Below are positions 53,601-62,088 of a stretch of 64,000 bases of DNA, piece after piece; the first letter of the stretch is position 1; each line of letters begins with the position of its first letter. The notes beneath the pieces were generated by a model. That model was not told the origin of the DNA. It saw nothing but the letters and a program-made list of their open reading frames with translations, and did no database searches. This DNA comes from an uncultured Eubacterium sp. GTDB taxonomy: Bacteria; Bacillota; Clostridia; Lachnospirales; CAG-274. Made by a program: the position numbers and the translations under genes. Location of the stretch: contig UQYD01000005.1 in NCBI GenBank assembly GCA_900545305.1, positions 1 through 64,000 of the forward strand, written 5' to 3'.

Positions 53601-54937
53601 TATGGATTTCCTGTGAAAAGGGTAAACGTAAAGATAATGACGAAATGTGGAAACTCTTTGCAGAAAAATATGGTACTCGTCAGGCTATTCACATTGGCGA
53701 TAATGCACAATCAGATGTTCAGGCTCCAGGGGATTTAAGACTTGATGGAATTTTTGAAGGATTTTTAGTATTAAATCCTAGAGATGAATTTAAGTTCAGC
53801 AAATATTATAATGCTTTTTCAAAATATGAAAATACAACTGTTGAAAATTCTATTATTCTTGGAACTTTAGTAAACGGATATTTATGTAATAATGCTTTTA
53901 GTTCTGATAATTTAGGAGAAACAAAATTTGATAATGCAAAGGATTTAGGTGCAGGTGCTTTTGGTGCTTTATTTACGGCCTTTGCTGACAATATCTATAA
54001 GTGGGCAGGCAAAAATGACCTTTGGTTCTTGGCTAGAGAAGGTTATGTTTTAAAAGAAGTTTATGATATTTTTGCTAAAAATATTACTGGTGAAAAGGTT
54101 AATAGTGAATACTTCCTTACATCAAGAAGAAGCGTTGCCGTACCGGCTATAGAAAGTGCTGACGATGTAAAAGGTATTCTTGAGCAATATTATGACGGGA
54201 ACCTTTCTAATATGTTAAAGTCAAGATTAGGCTTAAATGTAAAGCCTGATTTTAAGGATATTCATATTATTATGCCTAGAGATATTGAAAAGGTTATGAA
54301 AACAATAGAGCCTTACTTAAATGATATTTTCAAAAAAGCAAATGAAGAAAAGAAAGAATATATGGCATATATTGATTCTCTCCAGTACAATAATAACCCT
54401 TGTGTTGTAGATGTAGGATATTCTGGTACAATACAGTATTATTTAAGCAAAATGCTTAACAAGAAAGTAAAAGGTGCATATTTATCTACAACACCAGAGA
54501 AGAAACCTGAAAAATTAGGTTGCGTTTGTTACTCACTTTATCCTGTGTTGAATTTGGAAAAATCAAAGGAAAATACTGTATTTAAAAATCAGTTGTTCTT
54601 AGAGGCTGTTTTAAAAGCTCCTTTTGGTCAGCTTATGTGTTTTGAAAATGGTAAGCCAGTATATGGTGAGGACAGAATTATAGGTGATGATGTTGCTAAT
54701 ATGCAAAAGGGTATATTAGAATATGTTTCAAAGGTATCTTCTGTTCTTAATGGAATAGGGGAAGTAAATATTGATAAAAACCTTGCAAGTACTATTTTTG
54801 ATATAGGTCTTATGGGCTGTTGGTGGAAAAATGGTATGGCAGAAATTTTTAAGGTTACAGATGATTACTGTTCTAATGGTGAGTTCTATTATGATGAACA
54901 GAAAAAGGAATGGACAGTAAAGAAAAGCGAAAATTAG
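50603..54937 (+). CDS. Giant glycan-biosynthesis protein: kinase-like, coiled-coil, RgpF glycosyltransferase and HAD modules
   Basis: 1444 residues from a GTG start with AGGAGG upstream. Residues 1-260 look like an APH/choline-kinase fold: a VEKTAV lysine near 36, catalytic-type NIDLIFEN near 150-157 and the DFG-equivalent IIDYEW near 168. A linker domain follows, then a coiled coil (about 392-500) ending in LNSRIWKTTAGYRR. A rhamnan-synthesis-F (RgpF) glycosyltransferase region covers about 575-830 (IAIHLHLYY, NRGRDIAPL, HSKKSLHSG). A HAD-type domain lies at about 855-1060 (FDIFDTLITRL, LLSDMYL, HIGDNAQSD). A COG5610-like tail with FLAREGYVLK completes it. There are no transmembrane segments. 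It probably extends and caps a surface glycan. Confidence 0.82.
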   Translation: MKEVLFTKYSNERDPRFAIRTSIIEDSKKNKRYVEKTAVTKEAEEHVQNMLVAYEKLSEYYKDTDVQFSKCKIKNGVAVFDYIDGDSLGDKFEELVENEDYKGILELYKSFEDIVKKGSGLEPFVMTEKFKEVFGDITLPDGLMAREYSNIDLIFENIILGDKYTIIDYEWSLDFPVPIEYIMFRSVFTFMYVKNHNSLIQRDLFSFLGFSEKEREIYMKMEENFQKYVTRNAHPLSYVYDKIRGNNYDLSSAIEKINQENADLCLTQVYYDLGNGYSEENSYKQFYNYNQDINFTISVDEKVKNYRFDPTCVFSLVNIKKCIGVKNGGIYDLEFKTNGYRNKNTIVFDTVDPQINFENFEENTEKIEIVYNVMPLTERTVNDYARAICDKISAEDKYSEQISYVNKLESEKNHLTGLNKDLKDKNVILEVSKAELEKHNKEMQNENENLNRKINLLESSYDALKRNADAMNNNINGLNGEIESLRIQLNNVNNDYNAVLNSRIWKTTAGYRRSVGKLKQYIGTHKWTLQMYLVYRSLKVDGIKTTLHRVINRLKGVQNSVSMPVATNYGELRENTLDLNAIKPLETLDKTIAIHLHLYYVDLLEEFFEYFTNMPYKFDLYVSCKEGSDIKAITHKFKKLKNVGKVDVRYTINRGRDIAPLYVQFGAEIEKYDYFLHIHSKKSLHSGSEMLDWRKNSMNCLLGSPERVKKIFAMFEGDTKAGIVCPETSNVMGPIASHWLRNTAEGRKLLNRMGIPYSGGFFSYPIGSFFWAKTEALRPVFDMKLKYEDFPQEAGQIDGTVAHALERAVAFVCKHKGYNLAILDNDDNVVRINRTVKSFYSYFACRMEDVFNFLNRKEVISFDIFDTLITRLIYNPDDIFMLMERKIYNKYNLKLDYLKVRKEAEAKAVTQKGAFCNIHDIYDYMPDKKLGITKEMAEEFKEMEISLELDLCVPRRDIQKIFNMLKNAGKKILLLSDMYLTSDIIAKMLEKCGYSGWDEIWISCEKGKRKDNDEMWKLFAEKYGTRQAIHIGDNAQSDVQAPGDLRLDGIFEGFLVLNPRDEFKFSKYYNAFSKYENTTVENSIILGTLVNGYLCNNAFSSDNLGETKFDNAKDLGAGAFGALFTAFADNIYKWAGKNDLWFLAREGYVLKEVYDIFAKNITGEKVNSEYFLTSRRSVAVPAIESADDVKGILEQYYDGNLSNMLKSRLGLNVKPDFKDIHIIMPRDIEKVMKTIEPYLNDIFKKANEEKKEYMAYIDSLQYNNNPCVVDVGYSGTIQYYLSKMLNKKVKGAYLSTTPEKKPEKLGCVCYSLYPVLNLEKSKENTVFKNQLFLEAVLKAPFGQLMCFENGKPVYGEDRIIGDDVANMQKGILEYVSKVSSVLNGIGEVNIDKNLASTIFDIGLMGCWWKNGMAEIFKVTDDYCSNGEFYYDEQKKEWTVKKSEN

Positions 54938-54941
54938 AAAT

Positions 54942-54970
54942 AAAAGACGGATTAATTTCCGTCTTTTATT
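54942..54970 (+). terminator. Terminator after the giant glycan gene
   Basis: AAAAGACGG (54942-54950) pairs with CCGTCTTTT (54959-54967) and is followed by ATTTATG, a short T-tract. Confidence 0.82.
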
Positions 54971-55022
54971 TATGTTCAAAATTTATTAATCCCAATTAAC
55001 TTTGTTAATCCGATTAATTATT

Positions 55023-55054
55023 AAAAGGCATAGCTAATGAAAGCTATGCCTTTT
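55023..55054 (-). terminator. Terminator of thrC
   Basis: A 13-bp perfect stem AAAAGGCATAGCT/AGCTATGCCTTTT lies 31 bases past the thrC stop, with T-rich sequence after it on the minus strand. Confidence 0.9.
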
Positions 55055-55084
55055 GTAAATATATAAATATATGTATATGTCTAA

Positions 55085-56554
55085 TTACTGTAATTTGCTC
55101 TTAACGTATTCCTTAATAGCATCTCTTTCAATAACGTCCTTATGAAGAACTTCTCTAGTGCCAATGCCCTTAATTGGAGCAGGAATAGCAACACCACTTA
55201 CCTTTTCGAGTTCGTTAAGTGCATCAAAAGGATTTACATCAGCATACTTGTCGCCGTCAATAGCTCTTAAAACGTCCTTAGCAAACTTGTATGGACTAGC
55301 TGTTGAAACAACAACGTTAGGAGTCTTGTCACCAGTCTGTGCAAGGTATGTAAGGTAACCACTATATGCAACTGCTGTATGAGTATCCATTACATAGTGA
55401 GTTTCTTCGAATAAGTCCTTAATAGCCTTGAAAGTTTCTTCAACTGTAGCATATTCGCCTGTGAAGTTAGCTTCAACCTTAAAGCTGTACTTACCGTCCT
55501 TAGAAAGAGAATCCATCATAGACTTAGTATCTACAGTAGAGTTACTTAAATGATAGAGTAATCTTTCAAGGTTAGAAGAAATAAGAATATCCATTGATGG
55601 AGAAACTGTTACAATGAAGTCTCTGTTAATATCGTAAACGCCTGTGCTAAAGAAATCGAAAAGAACCTTGTTATCGTTAGAAGCACAAATAAGCTGTTTA
55701 ACAGGAAGACCCATATTCTTTGCATAGAAACCGGCGAGAATGTTACCAAAGTTACCAGTAGGAACAGTGAAGTTAATTTCATCACCCATATTAATCTTAC
55801 CAGCCTTAACCATCTGTGCATAAGCATAGAAGTAGTAAACAATCTGTGGAGCAAGTCTACCAATGTTAATAGAGTTAGCAGATGAGAATACATAACCATT
55901 CTTCTTTAATTCTGCCTTTAATTCATTATCAGTGAAAATTCTCTTAACAGCACTCTGAGCGTCATCAAAGTTACCCTTAATAGCAGCAACACAAGTGTTA
56001 GCACCCTTCTGAGTAACCATCTGCATTTTCTGAACATCAGAAACACCGTCTTCAGGATAGAAAACAATAATCTTTGTACCTTCTACATCAGCAAAACCTT
56101 CAAGAGCAGCTTTACCAGTGTCACCACTTGTAGCAGTAAGAATAACAATCTTTTCTTCAACGCCATTCTTCTTTGCTGCTGTCTTTAAAAGATAAGGAAG
56201 AATAGAAAGTGCCATATCCTTGAAAGCAATAGTCTTACCGTGGAAAAGTTCAAGGAAGTTACCATTACCAGCACTTACTAATGGAGCAATAAGCTTAGTA
56301 TCGAACTTTTCATCGTATGCAGAGTTAATGCAGTACTTTAATTCTTCTTCTGTATAATCAGTAAGAATAAGCTTTAATACTTCGTAAGCAAGTTCCTGAT
56401 AAGACATTTCAGTAATCTTTTCTAAAGGAAAGTCGATTGTAGGGATTGTTTCTGGTACGAAAAGACCACCATCATTGGCAATACCCTGAACAATAGCCTG
56501 ACTAGCTGTAACATAGTTTTTGTCGCCTCTTGTGCTTTTAAACATAATATCCAT
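55085..56554 (-). CDS. thrC: Threonine synthase
   Basis: About 489 residues. The ATG at 56554 is chosen because GAGGT lies eight bases before it; GTG 56560 would be too close. This fold-type II PLP enzyme turns O-phosphohomoserine into threonine. Visible motifs are the N-terminal MFKSTRGDKNYVTASQAI, the PLP lysine in HGKTIAFKDMALSILPYLL, LTATSGDTGKAALEGF and the glycine loop VPTGNFGNILAGFYAK. The length matches the long (ThrC type 2-like) class. It is monocistronic, with its own promoter and no T-box. Confidence 0.96.
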   Translation of the reverse strand: MDIMFKSTRGDKNYVTASQAIVQGIANDGGLFVPETIPTIDFPLEKITEMSYQELAYEVLKLILTDYTEEELKYCINSAYDEKFDTKLIAPLVSAGNGNFLELFHGKTIAFKDMALSILPYLLKTAAKKNGVEEKIVILTATSGDTGKAALEGFADVEGTKIIVFYPEDGVSDVQKMQMVTQKGANTCVAAIKGNFDDAQSAVKRIFTDNELKAELKKNGYVFSSANSINIGRLAPQIVYYFYAYAQMVKAGKINMGDEINFTVPTGNFGNILAGFYAKNMGLPVKQLICASNDNKVLFDFFSTGVYDINRDFIVTVSPSMDILISSNLERLLYHLSNSTVDTKSMMDSLSKDGKYSFKVEANFTGEYATVEETFKAIKDLFEETHYVMDTHTAVAYSGYLTYLAQTGDKTPNVVVSTASPYKFAKDVLRAIDGDKYADVNPFDALNELEKVSGVAIPAPIKGIGTREVLHKDVIERDAIKEYVKSKLQ

Positions 56555-56601
56555 ATTCACATACCTCTTTAAAAATATTCTTGTTCAACGTTCCATTTCC
56601 A

Positions 56602-56630
56602 ATTTTATAATATTTTTATAGGTTTGTCAA
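56602..56630 (-). promoter_or_regulatory. Promoter of thrC
   Basis: On the minus strand TTGACA (56630-56625), 17 bases and TAAAAT (56607-56602). Confidence 0.75.
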
Positions 56631-56669
56631 TTAATAGTTGTTTTTTGGCTGTATATTTAATAATTTTTC

Positions 56670-56698
56670 TTGTATAAAATTCTTTTATCATTTATAAT
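56670..56698 (+). promoter_or_regulatory. Promoter of nrdR
   Basis: TTGTAT (56670-56675), 17 bases and TATAAT (56693-56698) lie about 54 bases before the ATG. Confidence 0.75.
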
Positions 56699-56751
56699 GA
56701 AGAAAAGGGAAAGTTTTTGGCAATTTGTTATACAAGGAGGAGAATAAGTAT

Positions 56752-57213
56752 ATGAAATGTCCTTTCTGTGGAGCTTCTGACACAAAGGTTGTGGATACCC
56801 GTACAATGGAAGATAATTCTGTTATTAGACGCAGACGTTTTTGTCCAGAATGTAGCGAAAGATTTACTACATATGAAAGAGTGGATACAATACCTCTTAC
56901 TGTTGTAAAAAGTGACGAAACAAGAGAGTCTTTTGACAGAGGTAAAATATTGAAAGGTATGCTTATGAGCTGTAACAAGCGACCGGTTTCTGTTGAAGAA
57001 TTGGAAAAGGTAGTTACATCTATTGAAAATTCATTTATTAATTCAATGAGGAAAGAAATAAGCAGTAAAGAAATAGGCGAAATGGTTATGGATAAATTAA
57101 AAGACATTGACCAGGTTGCCTATGTAAGATTTGCATCAGTTTACAGACAGTTTAAGGATATTGACAGCTTTAGCGAGGAACTTAAAAAGTTGGTAAAAGA
57201 GAATAAAAAATAA
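56752..57213 (+). CDS. nrdR: Transcriptional regulator NrdR
   Basis: 153 residues from the ATG at 56752, which follows AAGGAGGAG. The longer TTG frame is rejected. The N-terminal zinc ribbon uses Cys3, Cys6, Cys31 and Cys34 (MKCPFCG and RFCPEC). An ATP-cone domain spans about 49-139, with TVVKSDETRESFDRGKILKG. NrdR represses ribonucleotide reductase genes according to dATP/ATP level. No nrd gene is in the window. It is divergent from thrC. Confidence 0.96.
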   Translation: MKCPFCGASDTKVVDTRTMEDNSVIRRRRFCPECSERFTTYERVDTIPLTVVKSDETRESFDRGKILKGMLMSCNKRPVSVEELEKVVTSIENSFINSMRKEISSKEIGEMVMDKLKDIDQVAYVRFASVYRQFKDIDSFSEELKKLVKENKK

Positions 57214-57281
57214 GTAATAATAAATAAAAGAGAATATTTTCTGTAAAAAACACATATTTATTGTAAAATATTATACTTTTA

Positions 57282-57310
57282 TTGACAATTTTTTTTCTAT
57301 TTATTATAAT
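57282..57310 (+). promoter_or_regulatory. Strong sigma-A promoter of the hydrogenase operon
   Basis: Perfect TTGACA (57282-57287), a 17-base spacer and perfect TATAAT (57305-57310). It is the best consensus promoter in the window. Confidence 0.92.
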
Positions 57311-57330
57311 CAAAATTTGGAGGCGATAGA

Positions 57331-57573
57331 ATGAATGTATATGTATGTGTAGGAAGTTCATGTCACTTAAAAAATTCAAAAGGAATTATTGACAAACTTA
57401 CTAAATTAATTGAAGAAAACAACATTAAAGCTAATGTTGAATTAAAAGGCTCTTTCTGTATGGGTCAGTGTGGAAAAGACGGCGTTTCTGTAAAGATTGA
57501 CGATGAAGTTTACTCTGTAACAGAAGAAGATGTTGAAATGTTCTTTGAAAAGAAGATTTTACCATTAGCATAG
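57331..57573 (+). CDS. Thioredoxin-like [2Fe-2S] ferredoxin-domain protein
   Basis: This 80-residue protein has four cysteines in the thioredoxin-like [2Fe-2S] pattern: CVGSSCHLKNS near the N-terminus and GSFCMGQCGKDG midway. It resembles the NuoE/HndA cluster domain on its own. It is probably an electron carrier for the sensory hydrogenase encoded next. GGAGG precedes the ATG, and the gene is the first of the operon after a consensus promoter. Confidence 0.87.
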   Translation: MNVYVCVGSSCHLKNSKGIIDKLTKLIEENNIKANVELKGSFCMGQCGKDGVSVKIDDEVYSVTEEDVEMFFEKKILPLA

Positions 57574-57611
57574 GAGAGTTTTAGCTCAGGTCTGTTTTGG
57601 GAGAGATGTCA

Positions 57612-59321
57612 ATGGGTTACATTAAAGTAAGAAAAGCCAACTGTAAAAATTGTTACAAATGCCTTAAAAATTGTATTTCTAAGGCCATAATGTACAAGAA
57701 TGAAAAAGTTGAAATAATAGAAGATAGATGTATACTCTGTGGAAAGTGTATCACAGCCTGTCCCCAGGGAGCAAAGAAAATAGACAATGATGTTTCTATA
57801 ATAAAGGAATACATTGAAAATCCCGATATAAAAGTGGCTATTTCCGTTGCTCCCAGTTTTGTTTCAGTTTTTAAAGAAAGTAGAAAAAATCTTGTATGGG
57901 CTTTAAAGCAGTTAGGCTTTGATTATGTTGAGGAAACTGCTGTTGGAGCAAAGTATGTTACAAGAGAGTATTTACGCTTGTTGGAAAGTGGTGAAATGGA
58001 AAATATAATTTCATCAGCCTGTCCAAGTGTGAATATGTATATTGAAAAGTATTATCCAAGTTTGACAAAGTACATAGCACCGGTTATGTCACCGGCTCTA
58101 GTACACGGCAAAATGCTTAAAGAAAAGTATGGCAAGGATACTAAGGTAGTTTTTTTAGGCTCTTGTCTTTCAATGCTTAAGGAAGTAAATGAGTCAGAAT
58201 ATGTGGATAATATGATTACATTTAACCAGCTTACCCAATGGTTTATACAGGAGAGGATTACTCCGGCAGAGGGAGAGGAAATGCCTTTTGATGCACTAAG
58301 TTCCTATTCCAGAATATATCCTATTGTAGATGGTATAGTTTATGACATTAGACACATAAGTGGTAAAACTCAGGGTACTGATAAGATTGGTGGCTATGAT
58401 TTAGTTTCTGCCAGTGGTTTGCAAAATGTTCAAAGACTTTTAGATGAAGTTCAAAAGGGAAATATTAAAAAAGCCTTTTTGGAAGTATTTTCTTGTTACG
58501 GTGGCTGTGTTCATGGACCTTTTAAGGTAAGCCATGGCTCTACTAGCTATAGAGCTAGAATAGAAGTTAAGGACTATGCCGACAGGGCAAATGATACAGC
58601 AGATGAATATGTTGGAGATATTTCTGCAACATTTACTCCTAAGCCGGTAATAGAAGATATGCCTACAGAGGAACAAATAAGAGATATTCTTTCTCAGATA
58701 GGTAAAAACTCTAAAGCACAGGAATTGAACTGTGGTTCTTGTGGTTATGCTACTTGTAGAGATAAGGCTATAGCTGTTTATCAGGGAAAAGCTGATTTGT
58801 ATATTTGTATGCCTTATATGACGGATATTAATCAGGCTTTATCCAGTGTAACACTTGATTTGACACCTAATTACATTATTGCCGTTGACAACAATATGGT
58901 AATAAAAGAATTTAACAGAGCTGCACAAAAACTCTTTGGAGTAACTAGATTACAGGCACTTAATAAGCCTTTATCTCACTTTATAAACCCAGTTGATTTC
59001 CAGCAGGTTATTGCTAACCAAAGTAATATATACAACAAAAAGGTTAGTTATACAGAATACGGAATTATAACAGAACAGACTATTGTTTATTCAGAAGAAA
59101 AAAATATGGCTATTGCCATTATAAATGACATTACAAGAGAAGAAGAAATGAAAAAGGCTGTTCATCGCAGAAAACTTGATTCTGTGGAAATGGCACAAAA
59201 GGTTATTGATAAGCAAATGGTAGTTGCACAGCAGATAGCTAGCCTTTTAGGTGAAACAACTGCTGAAACAAAAGTTACACTGAACAAGTTAAAAGACCTC
59301 ATTGATTCGGAGGTAGATTAA
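57612..59321 (+). CDS. Putative sensory [FeFe]-hydrogenase (HydS/group C type) with PAS domain
   Basis: 569 residues. The ATG at 57612 is chosen because GGGAGAG lies six bases upstream; the TTG 57597 frame is rejected. An N-terminal 2x[4Fe-4S] ferredoxin domain (CKNCYKCLKNC, CILCGKCITAC) precedes a hydrogenase H-domain (about 75-350). Its H-cluster cysteines sit in SSACPSVN, LGSCLSM and FSCYGGCVHG; these loops differ from catalytic enzymes as in sensory types. A four-cysteine Fes-type domain (CGSCGYATC, near 373) and a PAS domain (about 415-520) follow. It is predicted to sense H2 or redox state and signal to the phosphatase next to it. There is no kinase domain. Confidence 0.88.
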   Translation: MGYIKVRKANCKNCYKCLKNCISKAIMYKNEKVEIIEDRCILCGKCITACPQGAKKIDNDVSIIKEYIENPDIKVAISVAPSFVSVFKESRKNLVWALKQLGFDYVEETAVGAKYVTREYLRLLESGEMENIISSACPSVNMYIEKYYPSLTKYIAPVMSPALVHGKMLKEKYGKDTKVVFLGSCLSMLKEVNESEYVDNMITFNQLTQWFIQERITPAEGEEMPFDALSSYSRIYPIVDGIVYDIRHISGKTQGTDKIGGYDLVSASGLQNVQRLLDEVQKGNIKKAFLEVFSCYGGCVHGPFKVSHGSTSYRARIEVKDYADRANDTADEYVGDISATFTPKPVIEDMPTEEQIRDILSQIGKNSKAQELNCGSCGYATCRDKAIAVYQGKADLYICMPYMTDINQALSSVTLDLTPNYIIAVDNNMVIKEFNRAAQKLFGVTRLQALNKPLSHFINPVDFQQVIANQSNIYNKKVSYTEYGIITEQTIVYSEEKNMAIAIINDITREEEMKKAVHRRKLDSVEMAQKVIDKQMVVAQQIASLLGETTAETKVTLNKLKDLIDSEVD

Positions 59322-59324
59322 TCT

Positions 59325-60500
59325 ATGGATAAAGTGTATGTAGAGGCTACTTACAAAAGTTTAAACAAGCTAAATGAAGAACTTTGTGGCGACAGAGTTG
59401 AAATAGTAAAAAATGATGACAGCTACTTTGTAGTTTTGTCTGACGGACTGGGAAGTGGTGTTAAAGCCAATATACTTTCCACATTAACGTCAAAAATTAT
59501 TTCTACTATGATGTTTCAGGGTGCAAGTATTGAAGATACTGTTGAAACAATTGTACATACGTTACCGGTGTGTAGTGTAAGAAAAGTTGCTTATTCCACT
59601 TTTATGATTTTGCAAATAAGCTATGACGGAAACGCTTATCTTGTAGAGTTTGACAGCCCCGGTTGTATTTTTGTGAGAGATGGTCGACTTATGAACATTG
59701 AGTACAATTACAGAAGTATAGCCGGAAAAGAAATAAAAGAGGCTCATTTTAAAGTAAAGCCTAATGATTTTATGATGCTTCTAAGTGACGGTGTTGTATA
59801 TGCCGGTATTGGAGAGCTTATGAATTTGGGTTGGACTTGGAAAAACGTAAGCGAGTATGTTGTGAACAGTGTTACACCTGATATGACGGCTGCAAGACTT
59901 ACAAATATGTTAAGTGAAACCTGTAAGCAGTTGTATATGAATAAACCGGGTGACGACACTACAATAGCTACAGTAAAAATTGTTCCTAGAAAAAATGTGT
60001 GTCTTTACAGTGGACCACCAATGGACAAAAGCTGTGATGAAAGATTGGTTACAGAATTCATGATACCGGAGGGCAAGAAGATTGTATGTGGAGGTAGTTC
60101 TGCCAACATTGTCAGCAGAGTGTTGAAACAACCACTTATGCCCAGTATTGAATATTCTGACCCGGAAATACCACCTACTGCAACAATAGCAGGTATTGAC
60201 CTGGTAACAGAAGGCGTAATAACATTAAAGAGAACTGTTGATATTTTAAAAAAATATGTGGAAAATCCTACGGGCAGAGAGGTTTTGGCAAGTCTTGACC
60301 TTAAAAACGGAGCATCTCAAATTGCTAAAATGCTTATTGAGGATTGCACACATTTGTATTTATACATTGGACAAAGTATTAATCCGGCACACCAAAATCC
60401 GGATTTACCCTTTGATTTAAGTATTAAAATGATTATCCTAGATGAGTTATATTCACTTATGATAAAGCTAGGAAAGGTAGTTAAGCGATATTATTATTAA
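59325..60500 (+). CDS. SpoIIE/PPM family protein serine phosphatase
   Basis: This 391-residue soluble protein has a PP2C-type SpoIIE domain at about 1-225. The metal-binding aspartates sit in VVLSDGLGSG, MMLLSDGVVYAG and KPGDDTTIATVKI. A C-terminal domain of about 160 residues, with VCGGSSANIVSRVL, is of unknown fold. It starts three bases after the sensory hydrogenase stop, so the pair is coupled. Such phosphatases are typical partners of group C [FeFe]-hydrogenases. Its target phosphoprotein is not evident from the window. Confidence 0.9.
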   Translation: MDKVYVEATYKSLNKLNEELCGDRVEIVKNDDSYFVVLSDGLGSGVKANILSTLTSKIISTMMFQGASIEDTVETIVHTLPVCSVRKVAYSTFMILQISYDGNAYLVEFDSPGCIFVRDGRLMNIEYNYRSIAGKEIKEAHFKVKPNDFMMLLSDGVVYAGIGELMNLGWTWKNVSEYVVNSVTPDMTAARLTNMLSETCKQLYMNKPGDDTTIATVKIVPRKNVCLYSGPPMDKSCDERLVTEFMIPEGKKIVCGGSSANIVSRVLKQPLMPSIEYSDPEIPPTATIAGIDLVTEGVITLKRTVDILKKYVENPTGREVLASLDLKNGASQIAKMLIEDCTHLYLYIGQSINPAHQNPDLPFDLSIKMIILDELYSLMIKLGKVVKRYYY

Positions 60501-60514
60501 TTAAGGAGAAAATT

Positions 60515-61972
60515 ATGGAAAATATTACTGACATTAACCAGATTAAGATGGCTGTACTTATTAAGACAGCTCAGTATGCTTTCGAGGGCACTCTTGATGA
60601 CAAGCAGGAAAACATACCTTATGAGCTTACAGACCCAATTAAGCCTAATTTCAGATGTTGTGTATACAGAGAAAGAGAAATTATTCGTCAGAGAGTAAGA
60701 CTTGCTATGGGTCGTATTCCTTCAGACCTTCACTATGAAAAGTCAGATAATACTCAGATTGTTCACGTTATGCAGGCTGCTTGCGAAGGTTGTCCTATTG
60801 ATAGATTTACAGTAACAAGTAACTGCCATAACTGTCTTGCACAGAAGTGTATTAAGGCCTGTAAATTTGGTGCTATTACAAAAACTCCTCATGGTGCATA
60901 TATTGACAAGTCTAAGTGTAAAAAGTGTGGTCAGTGTCTTAAAGCCTGTCCATACCACGCTATTGTGGATATTGAAAGACCTTGTAAAGTTACTTGTCCA
61001 GTAGATGCAGTTCAGATTGATGAAAACGATTTAGCTATGATTGATGAAGCAAAGTGCATTAACTGTGGTCAGTGTGTTGTTGCCTGTCCATTCGGTGCTA
61101 TTGGTGATGCGTCAATGATGACTAATGTTATTAACTCTATTAGAACAAGTGACAACGTATATGCTATGATTGCACCAGCCATTGAAGGTCAGTTCGGTGA
61201 TGTAACAGTACCTCAGTTAAAGGAAGCTATTAAGGCCCTCGGCTTTAAGGATTGTCTTGAAGTTGCTCTTGGTGCTGACGTTGTAGCTTGGAGAGAAGCT
61301 GAAGAAGTTGTTTCTAACATTAAGGAAGGTAAGAAGACAACTACATCTTGTTGTCCAGCTTTCGTAAACCTTATTGAAAAGCATTTCCCACAGTTAAAGG
61401 AAAATATTTCAACAACTGTTTCTCCTATGGTTGCTACTGCCAGACTTATTAAAGCAAGTAATCCTGATGCTGAAATCGTATTTATTGGACCATGTATTGC
61501 AAAGAAAAATGAAGTTGTTAGCCATTACTTAGGCGAAATCAGTGGTGCTATCACTTTCGAAGAACTTTCAGCAATGTTTACTGTTAAGGAAATTGACCCA
61601 GCAACATTTACTGGCGAAAATGAAGAAGCTACTTGCTATGGTAAGGGCTTTGCTAAGAGTGGTGGTGTTACAACAGCTGTTCTCAAGGTTGTTGAAGAAG
61701 AAAATATTGACCTTGATATTAAGGCTTGCAAGTGTAGTGGTGCTGCTGAATGTAAGAAGGCATTACAGATGCTCAAGGTTGGCAGACTTCCAGAAGACAT
61801 TATTGAAGGTATGGCTTGTGAAGGTGGTTGTATCAACGGACCTGGTAAGGTTACAGACGGTATTATGCAGAGCAAGAAGATTTTCGATAAGTATGTAAAA
61901 GTACCTAATACAGAAATTATTGCAAACAGTGAAAAGGCTGGTTTTGCAGACATTAACATACATAAGCATTAA
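60515..61972 (+). CDS. [FeFe]-hydrogenase, monomeric, group B-like
   Basis: The 485-residue enzyme has several N-terminal [4Fe-4S] cysteine sets (CEGCPIDRF, CHNCLAQKC, CKKCGQCLKAC, CINCGQCVVAC). A C-terminal H-cluster domain follows, with L1 TTSCCPAF (near residue 277), L2 FIGPCIAKKNE and L3 GMACEGGCINGPG. All expected H-cluster cysteines are present, so it is probably catalytically active in proton reduction or H2 uptake. AAGGAG precedes the ATG, 14 bases after the phosphatase. It may be the output controlled by the upstream sensor and phosphatase. The HydEFG maturases are not in the window. Confidence 0.93.
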   Translation: MENITDINQIKMAVLIKTAQYAFEGTLDDKQENIPYELTDPIKPNFRCCVYREREIIRQRVRLAMGRIPSDLHYEKSDNTQIVHVMQAACEGCPIDRFTVTSNCHNCLAQKCIKACKFGAITKTPHGAYIDKSKCKKCGQCLKACPYHAIVDIERPCKVTCPVDAVQIDENDLAMIDEAKCINCGQCVVACPFGAIGDASMMTNVINSIRTSDNVYAMIAPAIEGQFGDVTVPQLKEAIKALGFKDCLEVALGADVVAWREAEEVVSNIKEGKKTTTSCCPAFVNLIEKHFPQLKENISTTVSPMVATARLIKASNPDAEIVFIGPCIAKKNEVVSHYLGEISGAITFEELSAMFTVKEIDPATFTGENEEATCYGKGFAKSGGVTTAVLKVVEEENIDLDIKACKCSGAAECKKALQMLKVGRLPEDIIEGMACEGGCINGPGKVTDGIMQSKKIFDKYVKVPNTEIIANSEKAGFADINIHKH

Positions 61973-62010
61973 TATAGAGTTTGCTATATTTTAAATATTG
62001 CAAATGTTTA

Positions 62011-62041
62011 AGGGCTATCACCAAGGGTGGTAGCTCTTTTT
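62011..62041 (+). terminator. Terminator of the hydrogenase operon
   Basis: A 12-bp stem AGGGCTATCACC/GGTGGTAGCTCT with two G-T pairs and an AAG loop is followed by five T. Confidence 0.93.
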
Positions 62042-62088
62042 GTTGGGGTAAAGAGAAAATATTGACAACATATTTTAGTATAAAAATA

